NCBI GenBank assembly: GCA_016938685.1
Contig: JAFGUD010000374.1
Coordinates: 1-44,528, forward strand
DNA length: 44,528 nucleotides
From: Bacteroidales bacterium
Lineage (GTDB): Bacteria; Bacteroidota; Bacteroidia; Bacteroidales; JAFGUD01
Direction: 5' to 3'
Of the stretch, positions 19,201-26,531 are shown one piece after another (within the stretch, counting starts at the first letter, position 1; each line of letters opens with the position of its first letter). The translations under genes were made by a program, and so were the position numbers. Under the pieces are notes generated by a model. The model was not told the origin of the DNA. It worked only from the letters and a program-made list of their open reading frames with translations, and searched no databases.

Positions 19201-19470
19201 TATATCAAAGAAGTTCCATTTAATAATACTTCTTTAAAGCTGGAAAAGGGCGATTGCATATATTCTTTTTCTGACGGTTATCAGGATCAATTTGGAGGTG
19301 ATACAGGCGAAAAATTAAATGCCAGAAGATTCAGAAAATTACTTATGAATGTTCAGGGAAAAGACATGGCTGAACAAAAACGTATTATTGAACAATATTT
19401 CATAAAATGGAAAGGAGATCATAATCAAGTTGACGATGTTCTTGTTTTTGGTTTGAAAGTTGATTTTTAA
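16228..19470 (+). CDS. Two-component-type propeller sensor with SpoIIE phosphatase
   Basis: A 1080-residue transmembrane sensor. A signal peptide (MKRFFIILFLFVTQISFAQ) precedes a periplasmic beta-propeller (to ~630; repeats such as NAVFVDESKNIWVATNNGIS), a Y_Y_Y domain (~640-730; SYYLDGFDNGFSLWE), one membrane helix (~736-757) and a coiled coil (~760-800). The cytosolic end is a SpoIIE PP2C-type phosphatase: MDSIHYAKRIQQAVLPS, VVSGDYFWL, DCTGHGVPGAFMSMLG, FSDGYQDQFGG, VDDVLVFGLKV. Metal-ligand aspartates are present. This is the hybrid two-component sensor layout with a phosphatase in place of a kinase. The input ligand and substrate are unknown. It is the second SpoIIE gene in the window and its catalytic half resembles that of 2955-5180. 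Confidence 0.88.
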   Translation: MKRFFIILFLFVTQISFAQNFGETRGVPFVKNFNSAEYNGHEQNFDIIQDKSGLMYFANFQAVLIYDGARWVKVPTSSGMRVLSLDLCTKGIVYVGGLYDFGYITKDEFGQYVFVSLVDSSMTEEQVGEVFNVHCLNGKTYFITENKMFTYDSLSVEEVDFDGVLLESFAVNGELFLFFERDLQNEDFSQNGLTVYRNNSIIRLSDNSLEQIVDIKAMFYLDNAQMYVVGTESQGFFSLQNDIITTMEVSVNEYVRKNSITSGAKIYDDLYAIGTLTQGVLLVNNMGKIVQVVNKKSSLFDESINAVFVDESKNIWVATNNGISLIETNNPLSIIDNQISGIDGKINRILIFKGVLYVASDNGLFYFNNNLFNKISGLNVACWDMVTVDQKLVIATPLGIYLFDGISVIQTGVTEFSFCLEKSKLNSDLFYAGHNSFVTVLQIEKNNVVVVDRIDGFSGNATKIKEIENGDLYIEVPPGNIFKLKNNSNNVEKLITGQGFISLHINTSNNDVFFSSEKGLFQDNDKDTLQKFDFFNDTKQGSKLWMYDFFFINENTFLFTDGSRKNISLIKKQEDSIAISQSDFLPISDFTVRTFYFDSNNKNIWFGGNNGIIMSDFGGKYEHHTDFKVTLTKIISLNKDTLLSINNQFRKLQYSDNSIRIEFAAPYFHAKGDVLYSYYLDGFDNGFSLWESQAYKEYTNLPANNYVFYVKAKDQFGNEIDQAVYEFKILLPVYRRWWAIIIYIVVIGVLLKLFIDWRMKQADKEKEKLEEIIKERTAEIEKSKAEIEAQRDIEYKQRKEIMDSIHYAKRIQQAVLPSTELLQETLGNNYFVVFRPYEVVSGDYFWLKQLKNFIIIVAADCTGHGVPGAFMSMLGTSFLNEIVTRRSLDGPGTVLERLRNKVKSSLHQDGKQNEQKDGMDIALYFIDTETYELQFSGAYNSLYIVRETSKITEELKQYPEDSKQVRLFTEDEGDANYTLIELRANRQPIGIYIKEVPFNNTSLKLEKGDCIYSFSDGYQDQFGGDTGEKLNARRFRKLLMNVQGKDMAEQKRIIEQYFIKWKGDHNQVDDVLVFGLKVDF

Positions 19471-19530
19471 GTGACTTAATATAGGTTTTTTACTTTCTTT
19501 GTTGCTTCAAATTTTCAACTTTTTACTGCT

Positions 19531-20493
19531 ATGAGTGATGTCTTTTGGCAAGCATTTTCGGCTATGTTTTCAGCTATTGCTAAGGTATTTGTTATTGCTT
19601 TTGCTGCCGGATTATTGGTTCGGAAAAAAATAATAAAACAAGAATATATTAAAGGTTTGTCGGAAGTGACTGTAAAAGTGCTTCTCCCGGCTTTGATTTT
19701 TTCTAATATTGTTAAAACATTTGCACCGGCAACTACTCCCGGGTGGTGGGCTTTACCGTTGGTCGGTCTTTTTACGCCGGTTATTTTTTTAGGAATTACT
19801 GCTTTATTTTTCCTGAAAAACTTCAAACAAAATCTCAGTAAATTACCTGTTGCGGCATTTCAAAACGCCGGTTATTTGGTGCTTCCAATCGGGCAGGTTT
19901 TGTATCCCGAACAATTTGACCAGTTTGCGCTTTTTGTGTTTTTGTATATTCTTGGTTTTAATCCTTCGTTGTGGAGTGTTGGCAAAGTGTTGATTACCAG
20001 AACAAAAGAAAACGCAAAATTTGAGGTAAAAGATATTATTACCCCGCCACTAATTGCTAATATTATTGCCTTAACTTTGGTTTTTTCAACTTTGAATAAT
20101 AATATTCCCGAAATAATTTTTGACCCTATTGAATTTATAGGTTCCGCAACTGTTCCGATGGCAACTTTTATACTTGGGGCAACTTTAGGAACCGTATCTT
20201 TTAAAAAATTACCTCCAATTGGAGAAATTTTGAAAATATTGTTTGTGAAATATGTTATTATTCCGGTTTTGGTACTATTAATAATATTGCAGTTCAAAAT
20301 AGGTGAAAAATCTTCACTTTTAGCTGATTTTTTAATAATAGAAGCCTCGGCAGCACCAGCTTCTAACCTCATTATTATGGTCAGAAAATACGGTGGCGAT
20401 GCGCAACAAACCGGAGGACTTATGTTACTTGCTTATTTTGCGGCAATATTTATAATGCCACTTTGGATTGCTATTTGGAAGATGATGGGGTAG
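19531..20493 (+). CDS. AEC-family (auxin efflux carrier-like) transporter
   Basis: A 320-residue integral membrane protein with ten likely helices and the two-part layout of the AEC (PF03547) family. Visible signs are LLVRKKIIKQEYIKGLSEVT and VKVLLPALIFSNI in the first half, FQNAGYLVLPIGQVLYP, and FIGSATVPMATFILGATLG and IIEASAAPASNLIIM in the second. In bacteria these carry small organic anions such as malate or malonate; the substrate here cannot be told. It is a separate unit from the propeller sensor (60-base gap) and is the last ordinary gene before the accessory island. Confidence 0.85.
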   Translation: MSDVFWQAFSAMFSAIAKVFVIAFAAGLLVRKKIIKQEYIKGLSEVTVKVLLPALIFSNIVKTFAPATTPGWWALPLVGLFTPVIFLGITALFFLKNFKQNLSKLPVAAFQNAGYLVLPIGQVLYPEQFDQFALFVFLYILGFNPSLWSVGKVLITRTKENAKFEVKDIITPPLIANIIALTLVFSTLNNNIPEIIFDPIEFIGSATVPMATFILGATLGTVSFKKLPPIGEILKILFVKYVIIPVLVLLIILQFKIGEKSSLLADFLIIEASAAPASNLIIMVRKYGGDAQQTGGLMLLAYFAAIFIMPLWIAIWKMMG

Positions 20494-20603
20494 AAGCTTT
20501 TTTTTGAAATGTGGATAAAATGTTTAAAAGTTGTGTTATAATAATTAACAAAAAGTAAAAAAAAACTTTACATTTTTGTGTTTCTATTTTTAATAACACA
20601 CAA

Positions 20604-22424
20604 ATGAGTGACTACAAAGAATGTTTAGCACAAGGTAAAACTTTTATTAATTTTGGTGACCCAAATAATGCTCCGGCATTGAAGTACAGTTTGCCACAGA
20701 AAACAACATTTTCTGTTTATGGGAGACAAAAAATAAAATTACGAAGTGAATTTTTTAAGCAAGGATATACACATGCCATTAATGCTGCAACTGATTTGTT
20801 AAGCAAGAAGACCATTGAAGATATTGAAAAAGAGATTGTTAGTAGTGTTGAAAATGGTGTAAATACTTCTTATTTATTGGGGTTTGTTGATAAGTTAGAA
20901 AATAATAGGTTGATAAAAACAAATTCATCAAAAACAATAATTGAAACACAGTTAGATAAGCCACAAAATGAATTTTACGACTCATCAGAAGAGAGGAAAA
21001 TATCAATAAGTAATAATTTGGGAATTGATACAAGATCCTTGGCCACAAAAATAAAAGAAGGTTATATACCTATTGTTACAGAAAGTTTAGGCAAATTTAA
21101 AAGACAAGTACGATTTATTAAGCGACCACAACTACCATCTAGACCACGTATTTTTGCAATACTAGAGTATAAAGTGGCATCATATTTGGGAGATTATGGA
21201 GCTGGGAAAACGTTAAAAACATTCAGCCTATTACCTGGTGAAAAAACTTCAATTTCGGTAAAATCGTTCACTGAAAGCACTGAATACAAAGCAAAATCTC
21301 AAAATGTATTAGATTCATTTTCCGAAAATAGCGCAGAAGAATTTGAGAGCATCTTGCATGATGAGTCAAACATAGTTAATTCTGCAACTGATACAAGTAT
21401 GTATGACACTACAACAACAAAAAACTCATCTGTTTCAACATCAGTCTCTTTATCGGGAGTTATTCAAGGGATTTTAGCTAAAATTGGGATTGGTTACGAA
21501 CATGACCAAGAAGAAGTTGATGAAAATGTTGATACAAATACTTCTGTAAATGAGTCTCATGTTAATAACATTAATGAAACATTGGAAAAACACACAAATT
21601 CAACCAACTCCTTGAGAGAAGTTGAAGTTAATACAACAACTGAATCTTCTCGAACAAATAGTGTGGAAAACTCAACTATAAGAGAACTAATGAATCCAAA
21701 TTTAAATAGGGTATTAAATTTCGTTTTCAGACAGTTATTGCAGGAATATATAACTATTACATATTTGAGTGATATTAAATTTATATATACAGATGGACAT
21801 CCTGAAAATACAATGGTAGTTCCTGTAAATGAATTAAATGATTTGTTAAAAACAGCTATTAATCCTCAGTATATTGACATTGTTAGGGATTTAATTGTCG
21901 ATGAATTTACAGAAATTGTAAACTACAATAATCATAGTGTTGAATTCTTGCAGCTTCTTACAAAAGAAGTTCTAACAGTAGATCCTAATAATATTATGAA
22001 TTTAATACCGGAAACTATTTCATATTATAAAAAGAAAGCAAATTTATTAGATGAATACAAAACAGGAGAAATACAATTATTAGTACCCGGGGTGATTCTA
22101 AAAGTTGTTAAAAACACCCTAAGAACAGATTCTGTGATAGTTGATTCTTTACTTGGGCAGGGTGATGCTCTCGATTGCTTCAATAAACTACAACAAGAGG
22201 CTAAGTCGGTTCAGGTACAGCTAGAAAATAATAAGTTAATTGCCGAAACTGCTAGAATCGAGGCCAATACAACCATTGAGCAGGAAAAGATTAATCGGCT
22301 GCTGAATGTTATTGAAAATTTGCCGGCAGAAATACAACCCGAAGCCTTGAAAGCAGTTTTTTCAAAGTGTTGTAAGGACAGTGATTTTATTATTAATAAT
22401 AATCAAACAGAACCAACAATTTAA
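20604..22424 (+). CDS. Putative carrier protein of the cassette array, unknown family
   Basis: A 606-residue protein with no signal peptide or membrane helix. Residues 1-150 are mixed charged helical sequence. Around 190-230 is the block IFAILEYKVASYLGDYGAGK followed by FSLLPGEKTSISVKSFTEST. Residues ~235-370 are very rich in Ser, Thr and Asn with repeated SxSxSxS-like strands. The rest is helical and ends in a coiled coil (QLENNKLIAETARIEANTTI) and VFSKCCKDSDF. The C-terminal ~145 codons recur as a broken copy at 25148-25575, before effector B. The copies agree almost base for base up to 22169 and then diverge, so the last ~85 residues look like a variable tip. I infer a carrier or delivery protein, only from this arrangement. 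A structural search is the best way to identify it. Confidence 0.6.
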   Translation: MSDYKECLAQGKTFINFGDPNNAPALKYSLPQKTTFSVYGRQKIKLRSEFFKQGYTHAINAATDLLSKKTIEDIEKEIVSSVENGVNTSYLLGFVDKLENNRLIKTNSSKTIIETQLDKPQNEFYDSSEERKISISNNLGIDTRSLATKIKEGYIPIVTESLGKFKRQVRFIKRPQLPSRPRIFAILEYKVASYLGDYGAGKTLKTFSLLPGEKTSISVKSFTESTEYKAKSQNVLDSFSENSAEEFESILHDESNIVNSATDTSMYDTTTTKNSSVSTSVSLSGVIQGILAKIGIGYEHDQEEVDENVDTNTSVNESHVNNINETLEKHTNSTNSLREVEVNTTTESSRTNSVENSTIRELMNPNLNRVLNFVFRQLLQEYITITYLSDIKFIYTDGHPENTMVVPVNELNDLLKTAINPQYIDIVRDLIVDEFTEIVNYNNHSVEFLQLLTKEVLTVDPNNIMNLIPETISYYKKKANLLDEYKTGEIQLLVPGVILKVVKNTLRTDSVIVDSLLGQGDALDCFNKLQQEAKSVQVQLENNKLIAETARIEANTTIEQEKINRLLNVIENLPAEIQPEALKAVFSKCCKDSDFIINNNQTEPTI

Positions 22425-22434
22425 ATGTAAATCA

Positions 22435-22466
22435 GTGCACTAGAAGTAAGATTACTTCTAGTGTAC
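22435..22466. repeat. Long hairpin between carrier and effector A
   Basis: CACTAGAAGTAA (22438-22449) is followed after GA by its exact reverse complement TTACTTCTAGTG (22452-22463). The stem extends three more pairs to 22435-22466, one a G-T wobble. It may end or attenuate carrier transcription; the T-run after it is weak. The inverted repeats before effectors B and C differ in sequence but sit in the same place. Confidence 0.7.
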
Positions 22467-22504
22467 TTCATTTGCTTTAAAAACTTTCGACTTTATATTA
22501 AATT

Positions 22505-23422
22505 ATGATAAATTTTACTGATATTTTAGATAAAATGACTGCTCTGGTTACAGATTCAAAGAAGATTCTTGATACAACAGAGCTATTTAAGTATGAAAAA
22601 CTTTTGAGTGGAGAACAAACAGCAGAAGAAGTGTTTGAACAAGTATCTTCTAGGAAAAATGGTACGGCAAAAAAAGTGTATTTAAGTTCTACCAATACTT
22701 ATAGAATATTTATGGATATTTATATTTATTCAGAAGATTCTACTATTGATTTAGTTTTTTTTGCAGAAAAACTTAGAAATTCTATTAAAGTTTATTGGCC
22801 ATCGGGAGAATATGTGGTTTCTTCTGTTGATAATAGAACCGCGTTTTTAGATTTTAGTTTTATAAAAGTCATAGCATTAAACAATATTGATGAAGCATTA
22901 GAAATGGCACAACAAAATGGTTTTTATTCAAATTTTATTTATATTTATGATGAAGTTTTGCCTCCAATTACAATTTCTTCTCCTTATGGTGGTAATTCTG
23001 GTATTATGTGGTATGGTTCAGAAGCCGCCAGATTAGCTCATGAAATAGGACATTTACTTGGTTATTATAATAGAAACGCGTATGACTCTGAAGAAAATTT
23101 TCAATTGTCAGGAGGTTGGAGTCATAGCTGTAATTTAAAATCTCTTTTTAGTTCTAAAGGCACTCAAATATTGCATGAACAACCAGATTTTGATATATCA
23201 AAATTAAATCTAGGAGAATTTGCAACTACAATTGGTTTTATTGGAATGCCTCGAGCTAATGCAATATATAATGAAAGTTCTTTTGGTCCAATTCAAGACG
23301 GAGTTAAGTTTGTACCGACACCAATTTTTTATGATGATAAAAATGTTAAAGAATTTGAGTCTGTTTATGGTTTTGATTTTTTTGCAGACAAAACCAATAT
23401 TCCATTTATATCTAGAAAATAG
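22505..23422 (+). CDS. Effector A: leader domain plus metzincin-like metallopeptidase
   Basis: A 305-residue protein. The first ~40 residues (MINFTDILDKMTALVTD..., DTTELFKYEKL) match those of the proteins at 25667 and 28445, with an extra six-residue insert. EQVSSRKNGTAK is also shared with 28445. The rest is a predicted zinc peptidase: AHEIGHLLGYYN carries HExxH followed by a glycine three residues later. Position 11, His or Asp in classical metzincins, is Asn here. A later WSH (GGWSHSCNLKSLF) could supply the third ligand. The usual Met-turn methionine is replaced: SLF here, SIM in the paralogue. No signal peptide. The carrier lies upstream and a secreted partner follows after 27 bases. Likely an exported effector; activity is inferred. 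Confidence 0.65.
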   Translation: MINFTDILDKMTALVTDSKKILDTTELFKYEKLLSGEQTAEEVFEQVSSRKNGTAKKVYLSSTNTYRIFMDIYIYSEDSTIDLVFFAEKLRNSIKVYWPSGEYVVSSVDNRTAFLDFSFIKVIALNNIDEALEMAQQNGFYSNFIYIYDEVLPPITISSPYGGNSGIMWYGSEAARLAHEIGHLLGYYNRNAYDSEENFQLSGGWSHSCNLKSLFSSKGTQILHEQPDFDISKLNLGEFATTIGFIGMPRANAIYNESSFGPIQDGVKFVPTPIFYDDKNVKEFESVYGFDFFADKTNIPFISRK

Positions 23423-23449
23423 TTTTTTAACGAAATTGATTCAACTAAT

Positions 23450-24595
23450 ATGAGATTTTTTTTATTGTTGATGATGTTATTTGTGACAAATAATATTATT
23501 AGTCAGGTATTTTATCCACAAGAATTAAATTGGACAAAAACATATTCAACAGACATAGTATATTTATATAAAATGACCCCGTTGAAATGTTATTTAGCAT
23601 ATTTTACGAATTTCGATGGAGTAAGGTTCCATCCTGAATTTATAAGTAAAAATCGAATTAAAATTTGTTATATAATACGAAAAGCAGCAGATACAACTTG
23701 TGAATTATTATCAAATAACGAAATAGTTAAATATAAACCGACTACATTTTTGAATGACACAATATATGAAATTATGTTTTATGAAAACGGCAAAGTAAAA
23801 GCTGTTGGGCATAATCTTTTTGCGGTACATATTTATGACGAAGATAAACAAATCTCTTTTGGTGGACACACATTTAATGTTCGTCAAAACGGCATTCTAA
23901 TTTCGGAATCAACAAATAGCAGTTCTTTTTTTATTAGTAAATCTGATATTGATTCTGCTATCAAAACTTGTTACTCTATTTATGATACAATTAATTTAGA
24001 TTCATTAGTTTATTTTAATGGTTTTTATGTTAATAGCTCAGAACTAATTGAAAAGAGATATTTAAGCAAGAAAATATACATATATTTCGAACCACAAGAT
24101 ATGAATGATGGCTATTTACACGATTCAAAATCTATTTTTAGTTTTTGGAATGAACAAAATCAACCAATTGAATACATTGTTTATAAAAGCAATAATATTT
24201 TCAATGATAAAGTAATTGAACAAACTTTTGTAGAGTATGATAAAAAAGGAAGAATAATTAAAGTGACCGAAACAAGTTCTGAATTTGATTTTTCAGATAT
24301 TTCCTTGTCTATAAATAATAGGTCTCTTTTATTAAATATTTTAAGAGTTGACTACGTTAAAAACAAAAGAAATGTGTATTTTAATGATAGAATAATATAT
24401 GAAACAATCTCTAAAAAAACACACAATATTGAAGTAAATTATTATAAACGTCAAAAAGATGAAAAAGACGTGAGCGTTATTTTTTACAACGATAAAGAAA
24501 AAAATTTACCAGTAAAAACATTGTTTTTTGAATATAATTCAGCTGATAATAACCACATGATTTACTATGATACTTTGGTTTATAATTACTATTAA
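23450..24595 (+). CDS. Partner A: exported protein paired with effector A
   Basis: A 381-residue protein with a signal peptide (MRFFLLLMMLFVTNNIISQ). It resembles the partner of effector C (29346-30560) along much of its length: KIKICYIIRKA against KINECYVVRKY, and VEYDKKGRIIKV against FEYDRKGRTTKI. Short YDxxGR and ENGK motifs recall the repeat-based YwqK/YD-type proteins, but too weakly to assign a family. It follows effector A by 27 bases. An exported protein right after a candidate peptidase toxin fits an immunity protein acting in the periplasm, yet this is not proven; it could also be a substrate-recognition or accessory protein. Confidence 0.55.
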   Translation: MRFFLLLMMLFVTNNIISQVFYPQELNWTKTYSTDIVYLYKMTPLKCYLAYFTNFDGVRFHPEFISKNRIKICYIIRKAADTTCELLSNNEIVKYKPTTFLNDTIYEIMFYENGKVKAVGHNLFAVHIYDEDKQISFGGHTFNVRQNGILISESTNSSSFFISKSDIDSAIKTCYSIYDTINLDSLVYFNGFYVNSSELIEKRYLSKKIYIYFEPQDMNDGYLHDSKSIFSFWNEQNQPIEYIVYKSNNIFNDKVIEQTFVEYDKKGRIIKVTETSSEFDFSDISLSINNRSLLLNILRVDYVKNKRNVYFNDRIIYETISKKTHNIEVNYYKRQKDEKDVSVIFYNDKEKNLPVKTLFFEYNSADNNHMIYYDTLVYNYY

Positions 24596-24598
24596 TGC

Positions 24599-24614
24599 GA
24601 ATTAAGAGTTAAAA
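24599..24614. repeat. Lone copy of a dispersed terminal-repeat-like motif
   Basis: GAATTAAGAGTTAAAA here matches at 14 or more of 16 positions both outer arms of the element at 38471-38600. It stands right beside the end of the IS982-type transposase fragment (24616). Confidence 0.45.
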
Positions 24615-24615
24615 A

Positions 24616-25147
24616 TTAAATAAAAGCGGCTGAAATTATGCCAAAAATATGAACAATAAGTCCCTTTGTAGAACGGACATTAGATGCACATTGAATATCT
24701 GTTTTTTTGAATCAACCAATTAAAGAAAGATTCTATTGGCTGCCTCATTTTGGAGACAGCAGTAGAATATAAATCTTTAAATGCTTTGTCAATTTTTTTA
24801 AGACTGTCTGCTTTGCATTTGCTTTCTTTAATTGGAGTATATATTTTTGAATTATTTTCTTGTTCTATTCTGGAGAAAAGATCTTCATCTATATAGATTT
24901 TATCTCCATAAAAAGTTCTATTTATTATTTCAGCCCAATTATGTTTAAAAACATTTAAGTCATTTTCAGAAGCATTTGTAATTACAATCGATTCTGGATA
25001 AGGTATTGTCTTTGGTCTTCTAAAAGCTAAGGCATGTAGTTTGACACGATAATACCATAAGTTTTTCGTAGAACAAAAACTTTTGTCGGTCATTTCTGTT
25101 GCTACTTTGGCTTTTCTTTTACCAGAACAAGTTATAATAGGCATTGC
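24616..25147 (-). pseudogene. IS982-family transposase fragment (N-terminus lost, frameshifted)
   Basis: On the minus strand an open frame begins MPIITCSGKRKAK and runs to 24680. It matches the second half of IS982-type DDE transposases (STKNLWYYRVKLHALAF, MRQPIESFFNWLIQK). A run of seven Ts at 24702-24708 carries one base too many: past it the family C-terminus (VRSTKGLIVHIFGIISAAFI) continues in another frame to a stop at 24616. The N-terminal half is missing; the homology stops exactly where the carrier copy begins (25148). It is therefore a dead fragment, and marks a rearrangement breakpoint. No intact terminal repeats were found. Confidence 0.7.
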
Positions 25148-25575
25148 TGAATTTAATACCGGAAACTATTTCATATTATAAAAAGAAAGCAAATTTATTA
25201 GATGAATACAAAACAGGAGAAATACAAATATTAGTACCCGGGGTGATTCTATAAGTTGTTAAAAACACCCTAAGAACAAATTCTGTGATAGTTGATTCTT
25301 TACTAGGGCAGGGTGATGCTGTTGATTGCTTCATTAAACTTGAACAAGAAGCAAAATCTGTAAAAGCACAACTTGAAAACGAAAAACTAATAGCAGAAAC
25401 TGTTAAAATAACAGCGCAAAGCCAAATGGATCAAGACAAATTAAACAGATTGTTAATTCTTATAGAAAATATGCCGGCAGAACAGCAACCCGAAGCACTA
25501 AAAGCAGTTTTTTCAAAGTGTTGTAATGATGCTGATTTTGTAATAAGCAATAATCAAAACGAACCTACTGTATAA
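25148..25575 (+). pseudogene. Displaced 3' end of the carrier gene
   Basis: This repeats the last ~145 codons of the carrier. Bases 25148-25320 match 21997-22169 with only about four differences, one of which turns a Lys codon into the stop TAA at 25252-25254. From ~25321 the two copies diverge to roughly two-thirds identity, although the protein pattern is kept (EQEAKSVKAQLENEKLIAET; EALKAVFSKCCNDADF; ending NEPTV). A frame from GTG 25285 could still make the last 96 residues. It lies before effector B as the full carrier does before effector A, so it is best read as an orphan tip left when the carrier end was exchanged. Confidence 0.75.
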
Positions 25576-25588
25576 TAGTAGTTATATG

Positions 25589-25633
25589 GTTGAAAGTTAA
25601 CCAGTAACCATTAAGTTGCTCTTAACTTTCAAC
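25589..25633. repeat. Inverted repeat before effector B
   Basis: GTTGAAAGTTAA (25589-25600) and its exact reverse complement TTAACTTTCAAC (25622-25633) enclose a 21-base loop. The same structure, with one changed base and split by an IS630, precedes effector C. It may be a terminator or attenuator between cassettes, or the remnant of a recombination site. Confidence 0.7.
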
Positions 25634-25760
25634 TTTAAAAACTCAACAAACTTGAATAACTAACTTATGATAAATTTCACAGAACTACTAGATAAAATGA
25701 CGGCTCTGGTTGCCGATACAACAGAGCTATTTAAGTATGAAAAACTTGTGACGGGAGAAG
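25600..25760 (+). repeat. Direct repeat, copy 1: effector leader region of cassette B
   Basis: These 161 bases align without gaps to 28378-28538, with about nine in ten bases the same by eye. The repeat covers the loop and right arm of the inverted repeat, the 33-base untranslated stretch and the first ~30 codons of the effector. Similarity ends where the effector bodies differ, so it is a natural crossover region. Confidence 0.8.
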
Positions 25761-26515
25761 ATGAGGATGTTCAAGACTTTAAAAATCAATATAGCTGGCA
25801 CTTAAATATTAAAACAGGAGAGTATTTTTGGCTTGAAAAAAACAAAAAACACAAAGGACACAAAAACATTGGATCATATAAAGTTATACACAATAAGGCG
25901 AATAATACTATTGAAGCATATTTTGAAGACAGTACAGAAACAATAGAGATAATTAATTTAGAAACGATTTATGATTCAGAGGGATTTGTTGGCTATGTAG
26001 AAGATAGAGCAGCTAAGTTTGCCATGATAGCAGCCGAAAGTGGTGGACTTCCTGCAAAAACAGAAACCCCTATATATGATGCACTAATTATTTCAGCATC
26101 TATGACAAACAGACAATATGTAGAAATGCTCAAACGAGAAACCCCTTTTTCAACTGATGCTTCGCGGTTACGATTTGGAATTGGGTCTATTCAAAGTTTA
26201 TTTCATGGGCAACAATATCAGGCATACGAATATCAAGCTTACCAAAATTATGAATATGGACAATACAAAAGATTTAGAGGAAATGTTTTTGGAGAAAACA
26301 TGGGTTTAACTACAATCTACAATGCATTAGATCATCCTAGACGCAAATTACTTGAAAACTACAACCTTAAAGACGCATTTTATATCTTGTCATATGCCCA
26401 TAAACCTTCTGGTTCCTCTGGTTTACTAGAAGTATTTGACATTGAATTTAACAGCACATTAGCACCATACATGGCTCATGTACAAGGCTCTAATTACTGG
26501 CTACCCAAAGAATAA
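25667..26515 (+). CDS. Effector B: conserved leader plus unrecognised C-terminal domain
   Basis: A 282-residue protein whose first ~32 residues (MINFTELLDKMTALVADTTE, then LFKYEKLVTGE) are nearly the same as in effector C. The body is unrelated to effectors A and C and has no HExxH. It holds a short strand-rich part (SWHLNIKTGEYFWLE), a Tyr/Gln-rich stretch around residues 184-206 (repeats of YQAYEYQ type) and a possible core near NVFGENMGLTTIYNALDHP and AFYILSYAHKPSGSSG. No signal peptide or membrane helix. I do not recognise the domain; a new enzyme or toxin fold is possible. The partner gene starts 16 bases downstream. Confidence 0.6.
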   Translation: MINFTELLDKMTALVADTTELFKYEKLVTGEDEDVQDFKNQYSWHLNIKTGEYFWLEKNKKHKGHKNIGSYKVIHNKANNTIEAYFEDSTETIEIINLETIYDSEGFVGYVEDRAAKFAMIAAESGGLPAKTETPIYDALIISASMTNRQYVEMLKRETPFSTDASRLRFGIGSIQSLFHGQQYQAYEYQAYQNYEYGQYKRFRGNVFGENMGLTTIYNALDHPRRKLLENYNLKDAFYILSYAHKPSGSSGLLEVFDIEFNSTLAPYMAHVQGSNYWLPKE

Positions 26516-26531
26516 ACGAAACAAGTTCCCT

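Noticed and set aside
24680-25144. An intact 154-residue gene on the minus strand
   Set aside because: It is the C-terminal part of an IS982-type transposase with the N-terminus missing and a one-base frameshift in a T-run.
22435-25633. Integron-type attC sites between cassettes
   Set aside because: The inverted repeats have no attC R/L core motifs, differ between cassettes, and there is no integrase gene in the window. Homologous recombination explains the array better.
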